64,000 bases of DNA from Streptomyces sp. NL15-2K (GTDB lineage Bacteria > Actinomycetota > Actinomycetes > Streptomycetales > Streptomycetaceae), in contig NZ_CP130630.1 of assembly GCF_030551255.1 (NCBI RefSeq), positions 4,073,501 to 4,137,500 of the forward strand, in the 5' to 3' direction. A program made the position numbers and the translations under genes. Shown here one piece after another: positions 48,056 to 58,200 of the stretch. Each line of letters starts with the position of its first letter. Positions within the stretch are counted from its first letter, which is position 1. Under the pieces are notes generated by a model. The model did not search any database. It saw only the letters and a program-made list of their open reading frames with translations, and had not been told where the DNA came from.

Positions 48056-48988
48056 ATGAGCGTCCAGGACATCCGTGCCTTCAACCGCTTCTACACGAAC
48101 GTCATCGGCGCCCTCGACTACAGCCGCCACCTCTACGCCCCCTACACCCTCACCGAGTCCCGCGTCCTGTACGAGCTCGCGCACTCCCCGCGTACGGACG
48201 TGGCCGATCTGCGCACCGAGCTCTCCCTGGACGCCGGGTACCTGAGCCGCATCCTGAACAAGTTCGAGCAGGACGGGCTCGTCGAGCGCGCCCCGTCCGC
48301 GCGCGATCCACGCCGTCGCCGCATCACGCTCACCGCGCGCGGCCGCGAGACCGCCGTGCTGCTGGCCGAGCGCGCCAACGAGAGCGTCGGCGCGCTGCTC
48401 GCCACCGTCCCGTCCGCCGACCGCCCCCGCCTGTCCGAGGCGATGCGGACCGTCCGCGAGCTCCTCTCCGACGGCCGCCCTCCCCGCCGCGAGGACGTCG
48501 TCCTGCGCGAACCGCGCCCCGGCGACCTCGGCTGGATCGTGCAGCGCAACGCCGCCCTGTACGCCGCCGAGTACGGCTTCAACACCGACTACGAGGGGCT
48601 GGTCGCGAGGATCGTCGCCGACTTCGCCGAGGATCACGATCCGCATCTGGAGCGGGTGTGGATCGCCGAGCTGGACGGGCGTCCGGTGGGGTGCGTGATG
48701 TGCGTACGGGACGAGGCTCCCGCCACCGCCCGCCTGCGGCTCCTGCTCGTCGAGCCCGACGCCCGCGGTCTCGGCATCGGCGACCGGCTCGTGCGGGCCG
48801 TCGTCGACTTCGCCCGCGGCGTCGGCTACCGGGATGTGGTCCTGTGGACCAACGACATCCTCGCCGCCGCCCGCCGCATCTACCAGCGCCACGGTTTCGT
48901 CCTGGTCGCCGAGAAACCCCACCGTTCCTTCGGCCAGGACCTCAACGGCCAGGACTGGCGCCTGGAGCTGCACGGCGGGGAAGATTGA
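48056..48988 (+). CDS. MarR/GNAT fusion protein (regulator with acetyltransferase domain)
   Basis: The 310-residue protein joins a MarR winged helix (LTESRVLYELAHSPRTDVAD, then LRTELSLDAGYLSRILNKFE and DPRRRRITLTARGRETAV) to a GNAT acetyltransferase domain (RLRLLLVEPDARGLGIGDRL, VVLWTNDILAAARRIYQRHG). The acetyl-CoA loop appears as EPDARGLGIG. This fusion is known in many bacteria; the acetylated substrate is usually unknown. The ATG at 48056 is preferred, though an ATG 21 bp upstream is in frame. Confidence 0.9.
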   Translation: MSVQDIRAFNRFYTNVIGALDYSRHLYAPYTLTESRVLYELAHSPRTDVADLRTELSLDAGYLSRILNKFEQDGLVERAPSARDPRRRRITLTARGRETAVLLAERANESVGALLATVPSADRPRLSEAMRTVRELLSDGRPPRREDVVLREPRPGDLGWIVQRNAALYAAEYGFNTDYEGLVARIVADFAEDHDPHLERVWIAELDGRPVGCVMCVRDEAPATARLRLLLVEPDARGLGIGDRLVRAVVDFARGVGYRDVVLWTNDILAAARRIYQRHGFVLVAEKPHRSFGQDLNGQDWRLELHGGED

Positions 48989-49078
48989 CCGGAGAGCCGC
49001 TCGCTGCGTCTGGGCGCGGGACCGCCACGAGGCGCCCCCGTCTGGACCCGAGCACCCCGGCGAGTGACAGTAGGGACC

Positions 49079-49879
49079 ATGAAACTGGCGTTCTCCACCC
49101 TCGGCGTCCCCGGCCTCCCCCTCCCGGAAGTGCTGCGGCTCGCGACCACGCACGGCTACCACGGCGTCGAACTGCGCGCGCATCCGGAGGAGCCGGTGCA
49201 CACCGGCCTCGACCTGACCCGCCGTACCGATACGGCGGCCGAGTTCAAGGCGGCGGGAGTGGAACTCCTCGGCCTCGCGGGGTACGCCCGGGTGGCCGCA
49301 CCGGGCGACGACGAGCCCGTGATAGAGGAGATCCGCCGCCTGCTCGACCTCGCCCGCGACCTGGGCGCCCCCTTCGTCCGGGTCTTCCCCGGCGCCACCG
49401 CGGAACAGAGCCGCGAGGAGGCCGACGCCACGGCCGCCCGGAGGCTCGGCACGGCCGCGGAGTACGCCACCGACTGCGGCGTACGCATCCTGCTCGAAAC
49501 CCACGACTCGCACCGCACCGGCGCCGACGCGATCCGCGTCCTCGGCCTGGTGGGCCACCGCCAGGTCGGCTCGCTCTGGGACGTCATGCACACCTGGCTG
49601 GGCGGCGAGCAGCCCTCGGAGACGTACGCGGCGCTCTCGCCGTACCTCGGATACGTCCAGGTCAAGGACATCGCCTCGGCCGAGGACACGACCCCGGTAC
49701 CCCTCGGCGCCGGCGTCCTGCCGCTCACCGAGTGCGTGGACGTCCTCTCCCGCCACGAGTGGGACGGCTGGCTCTGCTGGGAGTACGAGAAGCGCTGGTA
49801 CGAGGCGGCGCCGCCGCTGCCCACCCTGCTGGCCGCAGGCCGCGACCACCTGTCCCGACTACTGAACGACTCGGCCTGA
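49079..49879 (+). CDS. Sugar phosphate isomerase/epimerase-like TIM barrel
   Basis: The 266-residue protein is an AP-endonuclease-2-type TIM barrel: KLAFSTLGVPGLPLPEVLRL, then THGYHGVELRAHPEEPVHTG, VRILLETHDSHRTGADAIRV, VGSLWDVMHTWLGGEQP, GYVQVKDIASAED and WLCWEYEKRWYE. Metal ligands Glu, Asp/His, and Glu are present. It may act with the neighbouring sugar operon. Substrate is unknown. Confidence 0.85.
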   Translation: MKLAFSTLGVPGLPLPEVLRLATTHGYHGVELRAHPEEPVHTGLDLTRRTDTAAEFKAAGVELLGLAGYARVAAPGDDEPVIEEIRRLLDLARDLGAPFVRVFPGATAEQSREEADATAARRLGTAAEYATDCGVRILLETHDSHRTGADAIRVLGLVGHRQVGSLWDVMHTWLGGEQPSETYAALSPYLGYVQVKDIASAEDTTPVPLGAGVLPLTECVDVLSRHEWDGWLCWEYEKRWYEAAPPLPTLLAAGRDHLSRLLNDSA

Positions 49880-49904
49880 CGCACCGGCGTTGAGGCACCC
49901 AGCG

Positions 49905-49923
49905 ATTGGCAGATCTGTTCCAC
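49905..49923. repeat. 19-nt dispersed element, copy 1
   Basis: ATTGGCAGATCTGTTCCAC lies between two convergent genes. The same 19-mer recurs at 61160-61178 and, inverted, at 61217-61235. Three exact copies of a 19-mer in 64 kb are far beyond chance. Confidence 0.8.
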
Positions 49924-49946
49924 CGGCACTCTCACGTGACCTGACC

Positions 49947-50171
49947 CTATGAGGGCCGGGCCCCCTCCGCCTGGACCTGCATCTCGTAGTACGAGTCCGC
50001 CGCCGTCCCGTGGAACGCCTCGTCGTAGGCCGCCATCGCCCCGCGCAGCGCCCCACCCGCCGTACCCCGCCGGCGGATGTGCCTCGCCAGCCAGGTGAAG
50101 AAGCCGAGCACAACCGCCAGGAAGGCGATGACCATCAGGAGCGGCAGAAGCTGATCCATGCGCTCGACCAT
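49947..50171 (-). CDS. Small conserved membrane protein
   Basis: The 74-residue protein has one N-terminal transmembrane helix (LLPLLMVIAFLAVVLGFFTW), a basic stretch (LARHIRRRGTAGG) and a soluble tail (GAMAAYDEAFHGTAADSYYE). It is a single-pass protein with a cytoplasmic tail; the fold recalls small actinobacterial membrane proteins near this chromosomal locus. ATG 50171 or 50159 (MDQLLP) could be the start. Confidence 0.65.
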   Translation of the reverse strand: MVERMDQLLPLLMVIAFLAVVLGFFTWLARHIRRRGTAGGALRGAMAAYDEAFHGTAADSYYEMQVQAEGARPS

Positions 50172-50456
50172 ACGTCCGCGTCGCCCGCACACACCACCCC
50201 GTTCAACCCACCACCCCCGCCCCCACCGACTTCGGGAAATCAGGCCGGAGCCGGGAACCCCGCCCCACTCCCGCTCGTCCAATCCGCAAGCTGCCGGAGA
50301 GTCACCGTGGTGCGGTGTCAGCCCTCGCTGCTGGCTGCGATCGCTGACCAACCCTCTCCGCCGTGCCACGGCCGGCAGCACGCCGCCATCGGCGCGCCCC
50401 CCTCCAACTGCGCCGATGGCGGCCCCTCCATGGCCCCATGGCCGGTGCGTGGTCCC
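50172..50456. other. Intergenic stretch, nothing recognised
   Basis: These 285 bp lead up to the promoter of the GH3 gene. No ORF with a ribosome binding site and no hairpin of note was seen. Confidence 0.4.
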
Positions 50457-50503
50457 TTGACCGGCAGAAACTTCCCGGATATTGCTGGCTCCTCGGAAGT
50501 TTC
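50457..50503 (+). promoter_or_regulatory. Promoter and inverted-repeat operator of the GH3 gene
   Basis: TTGACC (50457-50462), a 17-bp spacer and TATTGC (50480-50485) form a promoter. GAAACTTCC (50467-50475) and GGAAGTTTC (50495-50503) are perfect 9-bp inverted arms around the -10, a good repressor site. The start codon follows at 50531. Confidence 0.65.
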
Positions 50504-50530
50504 CTTCAACGGACTCCGGAAGGAGCGCAC

Positions 50531-52351
50531 ATGCCCTCCAGACGCACCTTTCTCGCCGGCACCGCAGGCATCACCACGGCCCTGACGATCGGCAACCCCG
50601 CCCACGCGGGCGCCACGAACGACAAGAGCGACAAGAGCGACAAGAGCGACAAGCAACTCCGAGCCCTGATCTCCCGCATGACCCTCCCGGAAAAGGTCGG
50701 CCAGCTCTTCGTGACGCGGGTGTACGGCCACTCCGCCACCGCCCCCGACCAGGCCGACATCGACGCCAACCTCAAGGAGCTCGGCGTCCGCACGGCCGCC
50801 GAGCTGGTCGCCCGGTACCGGGTCGGCGGGATCATCTACTTCACCTGGGCGCACAACACCCGGGATCCGCATCAGATCGCCGACCTGTCCAACGGGATCC
50901 AGAAGGCGTCCCTGGAGCGGCAGCGCGGGCTGCCCGTGCTCATCTCCACCGACCAGGAGCACGGCATCGTCTGCCGCGTCGGCGAGCCCGCCACCCTCTT
51001 CCCCGGCGCCATGGCCGTCGGCGCCGGCGGCTCCCGCGCCGACGCCCGCACCCTCGGCCGTATCGCCGGCCAGGAGTTGCGCGCGATCGGCGTCCGGCAG
51101 AACTACTCCCCCGTCGCCGACGTGAACGTCAACCCGGCCAACCCGGTCATCGGCGTACGCTCCTTCGGCTCCGAGCCGGACGCCGTCGCCGGCCTGGTCG
51201 CCGCCGAGGTCGCCGGGTACCAGCGCTCCCAGGTCGCCGCCACCGCCAAGCACTTCCCGGGGCACGGCGACACCTCCGTCGACAGCCACTACGGCTTCCC
51301 GGTCATCACCCACACACGTGCGCAGTGGGACGCGCTGGACGCGCCGCCCTTCCGGGCCGCCATCCGGGCCGGCATCGACTCGATCATGACCGCGCACATC
51401 CAGTTCCCGGCCCTCGACGACTCCGGCGACCCGGCCACCCTCTCCCGCCCGATCCTCACCGGCATCCTGCGTGAGGAGCTCGGTTACGACGGGGTCGTGG
51501 TGACCGACTCGCTCGGCATGGAGGGCGTGCGGACCAAGTACGGCGACGACCGCGTGCCCGTGCTCGCGCTCAAGGCCGGCGTGGACCAGCTCCTCAACCC
51601 GCCCTCCCTGGCCGTCGCGTGGAACGCCGTGCTGAAGGCCGTACAGGAGGGGGAACTGACCGAGGAGCGGCTCGACGCGTCGATCCTGCGGATTCTGCGG
51701 CTGAAGGCGGGACTGCGGCTGTTCGAGTCCCCGTACGTCAGCCAGGCCGGCGTCACCCGGACCGTCGGCACCGCCGCACACCTGGCGGCGGCCGACCGGA
51801 TCGCCGAACGGACGACCACGCTGCTGGTCAACGAGGGGCGTCTGCTGCCGCTCTCCCGTCGCCGCCACCCGAGGCTCCTCGTCGTCGGCGCCGACCCCGC
51901 CTCACCGTCGGGGACCACCGGCCCGCCCACCGGCGTCCTCGCCACCGCCCTCACCGAACTCGGCTTCACGGCCACCGCCCTGTCCACCGGCACGACGCCT
52001 TCCGCCACCACCATCGCCCAGGCCGTCGCGGCGGCGCGGGGCGTGGACGCGGTGGTGGCCGGGACCTACAACGTCACGGCGACCAGCGCCCAGAAGACCC
52101 TCGTCGAGCAGCTGGTGGCCACGGGGAAGCCGGTCGTGGCGGTCGCGATCCGCAATCCGTACGACGTGGCCCACCTGCCGTCCGTCCGGGCTTGCTTGGC
52201 GGCATACTCCTGGACCGACGTCGAACTGCGCGCCGCCGCACGGGTGATCGCGGGCCGGGTCGAGCCGCGCGGGAAGCTGCCGGTGCCGGTGCAGCGGGCG
52301 GACGAGCCCACGCGGGTGCTGTATCCGGTCGGCTACGGGCTGTCGTACTAG
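50531..52351 (+). CDS. Secreted glycoside hydrolase family 3 (beta-N-acetylhexosaminidase-like)
   Basis: The 606-residue protein begins with a twin-arginine signal peptide (SRRTFLAGTAGITTALTI, cleavage near NPAHAG). The GH3 catalytic domain contains AATAKHFPGHGDTSVDSHYG, the K-H-F-P-G-H-G-x-T motif of NagZ-type beta-N-acetylhexosaminidases, and GVVVTDSLGMEGVRTKYGD, where Asp is the likely nucleophile. A second GH3 C-terminal domain follows (LLVVGADPASPSGTTGPPTG, VAVAIRNPYDVAHLPSVRAC). It probably releases N-acetylglucosamine from chitin or cell-wall fragments outside the cell. AGGAG precedes the ATG. Confidence 0.92.
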   Translation: MPSRRTFLAGTAGITTALTIGNPAHAGATNDKSDKSDKSDKQLRALISRMTLPEKVGQLFVTRVYGHSATAPDQADIDANLKELGVRTAAELVARYRVGGIIYFTWAHNTRDPHQIADLSNGIQKASLERQRGLPVLISTDQEHGIVCRVGEPATLFPGAMAVGAGGSRADARTLGRIAGQELRAIGVRQNYSPVADVNVNPANPVIGVRSFGSEPDAVAGLVAAEVAGYQRSQVAATAKHFPGHGDTSVDSHYGFPVITHTRAQWDALDAPPFRAAIRAGIDSIMTAHIQFPALDDSGDPATLSRPILTGILREELGYDGVVVTDSLGMEGVRTKYGDDRVPVLALKAGVDQLLNPPSLAVAWNAVLKAVQEGELTEERLDASILRILRLKAGLRLFESPYVSQAGVTRTVGTAAHLAAADRIAERTTTLLVNEGRLLPLSRRRHPRLLVVGADPASPSGTTGPPTGVLATALTELGFTATALSTGTTPSATTIAQAVAAARGVDAVVAGTYNVTATSAQKTLVEQLVATGKPVVAVAIRNPYDVAHLPSVRACLAAYSWTDVELRAAARVIAGRVEPRGKLPVPVQRADEPTRVLYPVGYGLSY

Positions 52352-52457
52352 ACGTACGCCACGCAACCGGCGCACCATCCCCAAAAGGCGCAAAGCCCCC
52401 CGAATGTCTGGCATGGCCCGCCACGGCGGGTCACGCTGGACGGGGTTACCCGGGGGG

Positions 52458-53111
52458 ATGGCGATGCGCGAGAGAGGCTCCGTGGGGGTGGTGTGCGCAC
52501 TGCTGGCGCTGCTCGCCGCCCTGCTCACGGGATGTTCGGGGTCGGCGTCCGGTGCGGGCGGAGCAGGCGAGGAGGACGGCCGGCTCGGCGGGGAGGTGAC
52601 GCCCTCGCCGACGCGGACCTCCGGGTACGGCGCGGTGTTCCTCGCGGTCGACGAGTGCAGTTCCTTCGGTACGACCAGCTTCACCGAGGTCGCGTGTACG
52701 GGTGAGCGGGCGGCGGCGCGGGTCGTGGCGCGGCGTGACGGCACGGTGGGCGACGGGCCGCCGTGTCCGGCGACCACGGACTTCGTGCTGCACATCAGCG
52801 CGCAGAGCCCGGCGTCGGACGAGGACGGCGACGGGACGGTGGCGCAGGGCTACGCCTGCATGCGCAACCTGCAGCCGCCGCATCCGGGCGACCCGGGCGG
52901 CGGGGGCGGGCCGCGCACCATCGTCGGAGACTGCGTCTACGCCCTGGGCGACGGCCAGGTCCGGGAGACGGCGTGCGACGGCGAGGGCGAGAGGAAGCCG
53001 GAGTACGAGGTGACGAAGGCGGTCGGCAAGCGCGCCGAATGCCCGCTGTCGACCGCCCTGTACGTCCAGCTCGGCGGCGAGCAGCCGGTGGGCTGTGCCC
53101 GGCCGGTGTGA
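52458..53111 (+). CDS. Secreted lipoprotein of unknown function
   Basis: The 217-residue protein has a signal peptide with lipobox (LLALLAALLTGCSG). The mature part has paired cysteines (DECSSFGTTSFTEVACTGER, GPPCPATTDF, GYACMRNLQPPH, GDCVYALGDGQVRETACDGE), suggesting a small disulfide-rich repeated domain outside the cell. A Gly/Pro-rich linker splits the domain. The start ATG 52458 follows CGGGGGG. A terminator overlaps its end. Confidence 0.8.
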   Translation: MAMRERGSVGVVCALLALLAALLTGCSGSASGAGGAGEEDGRLGGEVTPSPTRTSGYGAVFLAVDECSSFGTTSFTEVACTGERAAARVVARRDGTVGDGPPCPATTDFVLHISAQSPASDEDGDGTVAQGYACMRNLQPPHPGDPGGGGGPRTIVGDCVYALGDGQVRETACDGEGERKPEYEVTKAVGKRAECPLSTALYVQLGGEQPVGCARPV

Positions 53112-53127
53112 CCAACGGCCGGGCACA
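53094..53127. terminator. Bidirectional terminator between convergent genes
   Basis: TGTGCCCGGCCG (53094-53105) pairs perfectly with CGGCCGGGCACA (53116-53127) around a 10-nt loop. The left arm is inside the lipoprotein gene end, and the convergent S37 peptidase gene ends 24 bp further on. Confidence 0.8.
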
Positions 53128-53150
53128 ACAGGTGAGTTACGGCGGCAGAG

Positions 53151-54611
53151 TTACGGCCGTAGAGTCATCTCGCGCTCCACGTCCCGCTTGTCCAGCTTCG
53201 CGTCGAACTTCGCCAGCGGCTTGGCCGCCGACGGGTCGGCCTGGACGGCGGACGGGGCCACGCCCGCCCAGTCGAGGATCCTGGCCGTGGCGAGCGCCTT
53301 CTGATCCGGCACCAGACCGGCCACGTTCGCGCCGTGGTTCAGGCCGGGGGCGGTGAAGACGTAACTGTCCTTCGCGCCCTTGCCGAGGCGGAACGGCTCC
53401 GCGCCCCACGGGTCGTTCTCGCCGTAGACGAAGAGCATCTGCCGGGCGTTGTGCCGCACCCAGCTGTCCACGTCAAGCATCGCGAACGGCTGGAACTTCA
53501 TCGGGATCGAGCGCGGGACGAAGTTCCGGGGCGGCTGGTAGCCGTAGCGGTTGTACTTCTTCTCGATGTGCGGGAAGTGGATCGTCGGCGCGCCGAGCTG
53601 CGTGCCCGCCTGGTAGTAGTACGGCGTGTACGGCGACAGGCCCTGGTCGGTGTAGAAGGAGAACCCGGCGATGGTGTCGATGGAGTCCCAGATCTCCTGG
53701 TCGGTGGCGTTCTTCGCGTCGGCCGGGATCGAGCCGCAGTCGGAGAGCAGGCTGTACTGCCAGAAGCCCCAGACGTAGTCAAGGACCGTGGCCTCGTAAG
53801 CCTTGTCAAGGCTGCCGACGGTGTCGAAGGTGTAGCCGTTCTCCGCCGCGTACGCCGCGTACCTCTTCTCCATCGGTTCCCGGCGCACCAGCGCCTCCCG
53901 CTGCACGCCGTTCAGCCGGTCGCGGCACTCCTTGGTGCCGACGGTGGCGAAGAAGCGGTCGTAGGCCGAGTCCTCCTTGTTCACCACGTCGTTGGGGGCG
54001 ACGTAGGCGACGACGCCGTCCATGTCGCGCGGGTAGAAGCGCTCGTAGTAGGTGGCGGTCATGCCGCCCTTGGAGCCGCCCGTGGAGAGCCACTTCTCGG
54101 TGTAGATCGCCTTCAGGGCCTTGAAGATACGGTGCTGGTCGCTGGCCGCCTGCCAGATGTCCAGCTTGGTCCAGTCGGCCGGGTCGGGCCGGGACGGGGT
54201 GAAGAAGCGGTACTCCATGGAGACCTGGTTGCCGTCCACGATCTGGGTCGGCTCGCTGCGGCGGGGCGTGGTGGAGACGTTGTAGCCGCTGGTGAAGAAG
54301 ACCGTCGGGCGGCTGACGTCCTTGTGCAGCAGGGTGATCCGCTGCTGGAACGTGCCCTTGGACGGGTGCCGGTGGTCCACCGGCTGGGTGTAGTCGAGGA
54401 CGAAGAAGCGGTACCCGGTGTAGGGCTTCTCCTCGATCAGGCTCATCCCCGGTATGGAGAGCAGCCGTTCCTTGATGTCCGTGGTCGCGGTGGTGCCTGT
54501 AGTGCCTGTGGTGCCTTCGGCCTCCGGCTCGGCGGCGGTGGCCGCGCCCGCCGTGCTCAACGTGCCTATGAGCACTGTGAACGCCAGCAGCCATCTGAGC
54601 GCCTTGCGCAT
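53151..54611 (-). CDS. Secreted S37-family prolyl tri/tetrapeptidyl aminopeptidase
   Basis: The 486-residue protein has a Sec signal peptide (ALRWLLAFTVLIGTLSTAGA) and the S37 (PS-10) serine peptidase pattern: YRFFVLDYTQPVDHRHPSKG, TEKWLSTGGSKGGMTATYYE with the nucleophile Ser in G-G-S-K-G-G, MLFVYGENDPWGAEPFRLGK with the Asp and APGLNHGANVAGLVPD with the His. Streptomyces enzymes of this family cut tri- or tetrapeptides with proline from the N-terminus of proteins, some during mycelial differentiation. The gene is alone on the minus strand. Confidence 0.9.
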   Translation of the reverse strand: MRKALRWLLAFTVLIGTLSTAGAATAAEPEAEGTTGTTGTTATTDIKERLLSIPGMSLIEEKPYTGYRFFVLDYTQPVDHRHPSKGTFQQRITLLHKDVSRPTVFFTSGYNVSTTPRRSEPTQIVDGNQVSMEYRFFTPSRPDPADWTKLDIWQAASDQHRIFKALKAIYTEKWLSTGGSKGGMTATYYERFYPRDMDGVVAYVAPNDVVNKEDSAYDRFFATVGTKECRDRLNGVQREALVRREPMEKRYAAYAAENGYTFDTVGSLDKAYEATVLDYVWGFWQYSLLSDCGSIPADAKNATDQEIWDSIDTIAGFSFYTDQGLSPYTPYYYQAGTQLGAPTIHFPHIEKKYNRYGYQPPRNFVPRSIPMKFQPFAMLDVDSWVRHNARQMLFVYGENDPWGAEPFRLGKGAKDSYVFTAPGLNHGANVAGLVPDQKALATARILDWAGVAPSAVQADPSAAKPLAKFDAKLDKRDVEREMTLRP

Positions 54612-54746
54612 GCACCCTCCCCTGTGAGTACAGATGTGCGCCGGAAGCTAGCGGAGCAAGTCGCCTCAGCACCAGGGGATATGACGGTTGATGGGGAAAA
54701 CCCTGTAGCGGGCCGCGACTCAGTGCCTGTGACTCAGTGCCTGTGT

Positions 54747-55139
54747 TCAGAAGCGGATCCAGCGCCCGGAGTCGACCGATCCCCGGCCCACCGCGCCCTC
54801 CACCCACACGCTCCGCCGGCCGGCGTGCACGGTCACCGGCCCGGCGCGGTAGGCGTACCGCCCTTGGTCGACGACCGGGCGGAAGGCCCACATCTTCACG
54901 CTGACCATCATGTGCCGCTTGACGCCGGGCCTCTTGGGGAGCGTGACCGCGCAGACGTAGCCGCGCCGCTTGTAGATCTGCACCGAGCCGGTGGAGAACG
55001 TGAGCGTCTTGACCTTGCGTCCGGCGCAGGGCGCGGTGGCGGCCCGCGCGTCGGTCGGGGTGGCGACGGCGAGCAGTCCGGACGTGGTCAGCACGGCCAT
55101 GCCGAGCGCGAGGCGCCGCCGTATCACACCACAGCTCAC
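54747..55139 (-). CDS. Small secreted protein of unknown function
   Basis: The 130-residue protein has a Sec signal peptide (RRRLALGMAVLTTSGLLAVA, cleavage near DARA) and a compact basic mature part with two cysteines (APCAGRKVKTLTFSTGSVQI, YVCAVTLPKRPGVKRHM). The beta-rich pattern resembles small secreted Streptomyces proteins often seen near spore-coat or cell-wall genes. The start is GTG 55139. Function unknown. Confidence 0.75.
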   Translation of the reverse strand: MSCGVIRRRLALGMAVLTTSGLLAVATPTDARAATAPCAGRKVKTLTFSTGSVQIYKRRGYVCAVTLPKRPGVKRHMMVSVKMWAFRPVVDQGRYAYRAGPVTVHAGRRSVWVEGAVGRGSVDSGRWIRF

Positions 55140-55215
55140 TGTCGTCCTCCCGTACCGCGACGATGTGCGTACGGGTGTACGGACGCATGACGTAAGTCGG
55201 ATGGTTGCGCGACCG

Positions 55216-58200
55216 TCACTGGGACGCGCCGACCGGCTCCTCCGGCTCGGGCGCCCCGACGAACGTCCGCCACAGCTCGGCGTACCGCCCGTCCCGGGCC
55301 AGCAACTCGTCGTGCGTACCGTCCTCGACGACCCGCCCGTGATCCATCACCACCACCCGGTCCGCGCGGGCGGCCGTGGTCAGCCGGTGGGCGACCACGA
55401 GTGTCGTACGGCGGCCTGCCAGGCGGTCCGTCGCCTGGTTGACCTGGGCCTCCGTGGCCAGGTCCAGGGCCGCCGTCGCCTCGTCGAGGAGGAGGACGTC
55501 CGGGTCGACCAGTTCGGCGCGGGCCAGGGCTATCAGCTGGCGCTGTCCGGCGGAGAGGTTGCGGCCGCGCTCGGCGACCTCGTGGAGGTAGCCGCCCTCC
55601 AGCGTGGCGATCATCTCGTGCGCGCCGACCGCGCGAGCCGCCGCCTCCACCTCGGCGTCCGTGGCGTCCGGGCGGCCGTAGGCGATGGCGTCGCGGACGG
55701 TGCCCTGGAAGAGGTACGCCTCCTGCGGGACGACGCCCAGGCGGTGGCGGTACGACGTGATGTCGAGGGCCCGCAGGTCCGTGCCGTCGACCGTGACCCG
55801 GCCGCCCGTCGGGTCGTAGAAGCGGGCCACCAGCTTGACCAGCGTCGACTTGCCCGCGCCCGTCTCACCGACGAAGGCGACCGTCTGCCCGGCGGGGACG
55901 CGCAGGTCGATGCCGCTCAGGGCTTCCTCCTCCTCGCCGTACTTGAAGTGCACGTCCTCGAAGGCGATCTCGCCCCGCAGGGACAGCACCTCGAGCGGCT
56001 CGTCCGCGTCCTTGGTCGACGTCGGCTCCTGGAGGAGTTCCTGGATGCGGCCCAGCGAGACGGTCGCCTGCTGGTAGCCGTCGAAGACCTGGGAGAGCTG
56101 CTGGACGGGCGCGAAGAACAGGTCGATGTAGAGCAGGTACGCCACCAGGGCGCCGGTGGTCAGCGTGGCGTCGTCGACCCGGGCGCCGCCCACGATCAGC
56201 ACCGCCGCCGCGGCGACCGACGACAGGAACTGCACGAAGGGGAAGTAGATCGAGATCAGCCACTGGCCGCGGATACGGGCCTTGCGGTAGCTGTCGCTGC
56301 GCTCCGCGAACCGCGCCCCGCCGTCCCGCTCGCGCCGGAACGCCTGCACGATCCTGAGCCCCGACACCGACTCCTGGAGGTCGGCGTTGACCAACGACAC
56401 CCGCTCACGGGCCAGCTCGTACGCCTTCACGCTCGCCCGGCGGAAGAAGAACGTGGCGACGATCAGCGGGGGCAGGGTCGCGAAGACGACGAGCGCGAGC
56501 TGTACGTCGATCACCAGCAGGGCGACCATGATGCCGAAGAAGGTGACGACCGAGACGAACGCCGTGACCAGGCCCGTCTGCAGGAACGTCGACAGCGCGT
56601 CGACGTCCGTCGTCATCCTCGTCATGATCCGGCCGGTCAACTCCCGCTCGTAGTAGTCGAGTCCGAGCCGCTGGAGCTGGGCGAAGATCTTCAGTCGGAG
56701 GGAGTACAGGACCCGCTCACCCGTGCGCCCGGTCATCCGGATCTCGCCGGTCTGCGCCGCCCACTGGACGAGGACGAAGAGCAGGGCGAGGAGGGAGGCC
56801 GCCCAGATGGCGCCGAGCGCCATCTGGGAGACGCCGTCGTCGATGCCGTGCCGGATCATGACGGGGAGGAGCAGGCCCATCCCCGCGTCCACGGCGACCA
56901 GGCCCAGGCTGACGAGGAGAGGCAGACCGAAGCCGCGCAGCAGCCGTCGTAGGCCGTAGGACTCCTCCGGCGTGACCGCGCGGGCCTCGTCGATGTCCGG
57001 GACGTCGGTCGCCGGGGGCAGCGCGTCGACCTGGGCGAGGAGTTCGGGGGTGGCCGGGCTCTCGTCCATCGCGAGGTCCCGGCGCTCGCGCTCCCCCGCC
57101 CAGAGCCTGGGCGTGATGCCGCTCTCCGCGTCGAACTCGGCGTCCAGCTCGTCCCTCCCCCACCCTCGAATGCACTCGGGCGGGGGGACCCCCATGGAGG
57201 TGTCCTCCTGCGGGCAGGCGGGCTGGGCGTGGCCGGGCGAGACGCCGCCCAGTTCGTCGGGGTCGGTGAGCAGGCGGCGGTAGAGGGCGGAGCGCTGCTG
57301 GAGCTCCTCGTGGGTGCCGAGGTCGGCGAGCCGGCCGCCGTCCAGGACGGCGATGCGGTCGGCGAGGTTGAGGGTGGAGCGGCGGTGGGCGATCAGGAGG
57401 GTGGTCCGGCCCTGCATGACCTGCTTCAGCGCCTCGTGGATCTCGTGCTCGACGCGGGCGTCCACGGCGGAGGTGGCGTCGTCGAGGACCAGCAGGCGCG
57501 GGTCGGTGAGGATCGCGCGGGCGAGCGCGACGCGCTGGCGCTGGCCGCCGGAGAGGGTGAGGCCGTGCTCGCCGACCGTGGTGTCGTAGCCGTCGGGGAG
57601 CTCCCTGATGAACCGGTCCGCCTGGGCGGCGCGGGCGGCCTTCTCGATCTCCTCCTGGGTCGCGTCCGGGCGGCCGTACGCGATGTTGTTGCGGACCGTG
57701 TCCGAGAAGAGGAAGGAGTCCTCGGGGACCAGCCCGATCGCGGACCTGAGCGAGTCGAGGGTGAGCTCGCGGACGTCGTGGCCGCCGATGAGGACGGCGC
57801 CGCGCGTCACGTCGTAGAACCGCGGGAGGAGGAGGGAGACCGTGGACTTGCCTGAGCCGGAGGAGCCGACCACGGCGAGGGTCTCGCCGGGGCGGATCTC
57901 GAAGGTGAGGCCGTCGAGGACGGGGCGCTCGTTGTCGTACCCGAAGGTGACGTCGTCGAACTCGACGGTCGCCGGGGCGTCGGCCGGGAGCTCCTTGCCG
58001 CCGTCCCGCATCGACGGCTCGGTGTCGATCAGCTCCAGGACGCGCTCGGTGCCGGCCCGGGCCTGCTGGCCGACGGTCAGGACCATGGCGAGCATGCGGA
58101 CCGGGCCGACGAGCTGGGCGAGGTAGGTGGAGAAGGCGACGAACGTGCCCAGCGTGATGTGCCCGCGCACCGCGAGCCAGCCGCCGAGCGCGAGCATCGC

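Noticed and set aside
54991..56952. 653-codon plus-strand ORF opposite the ABC exporter
   Set aside because: Antisense shadow of the C-terminal ABC half.
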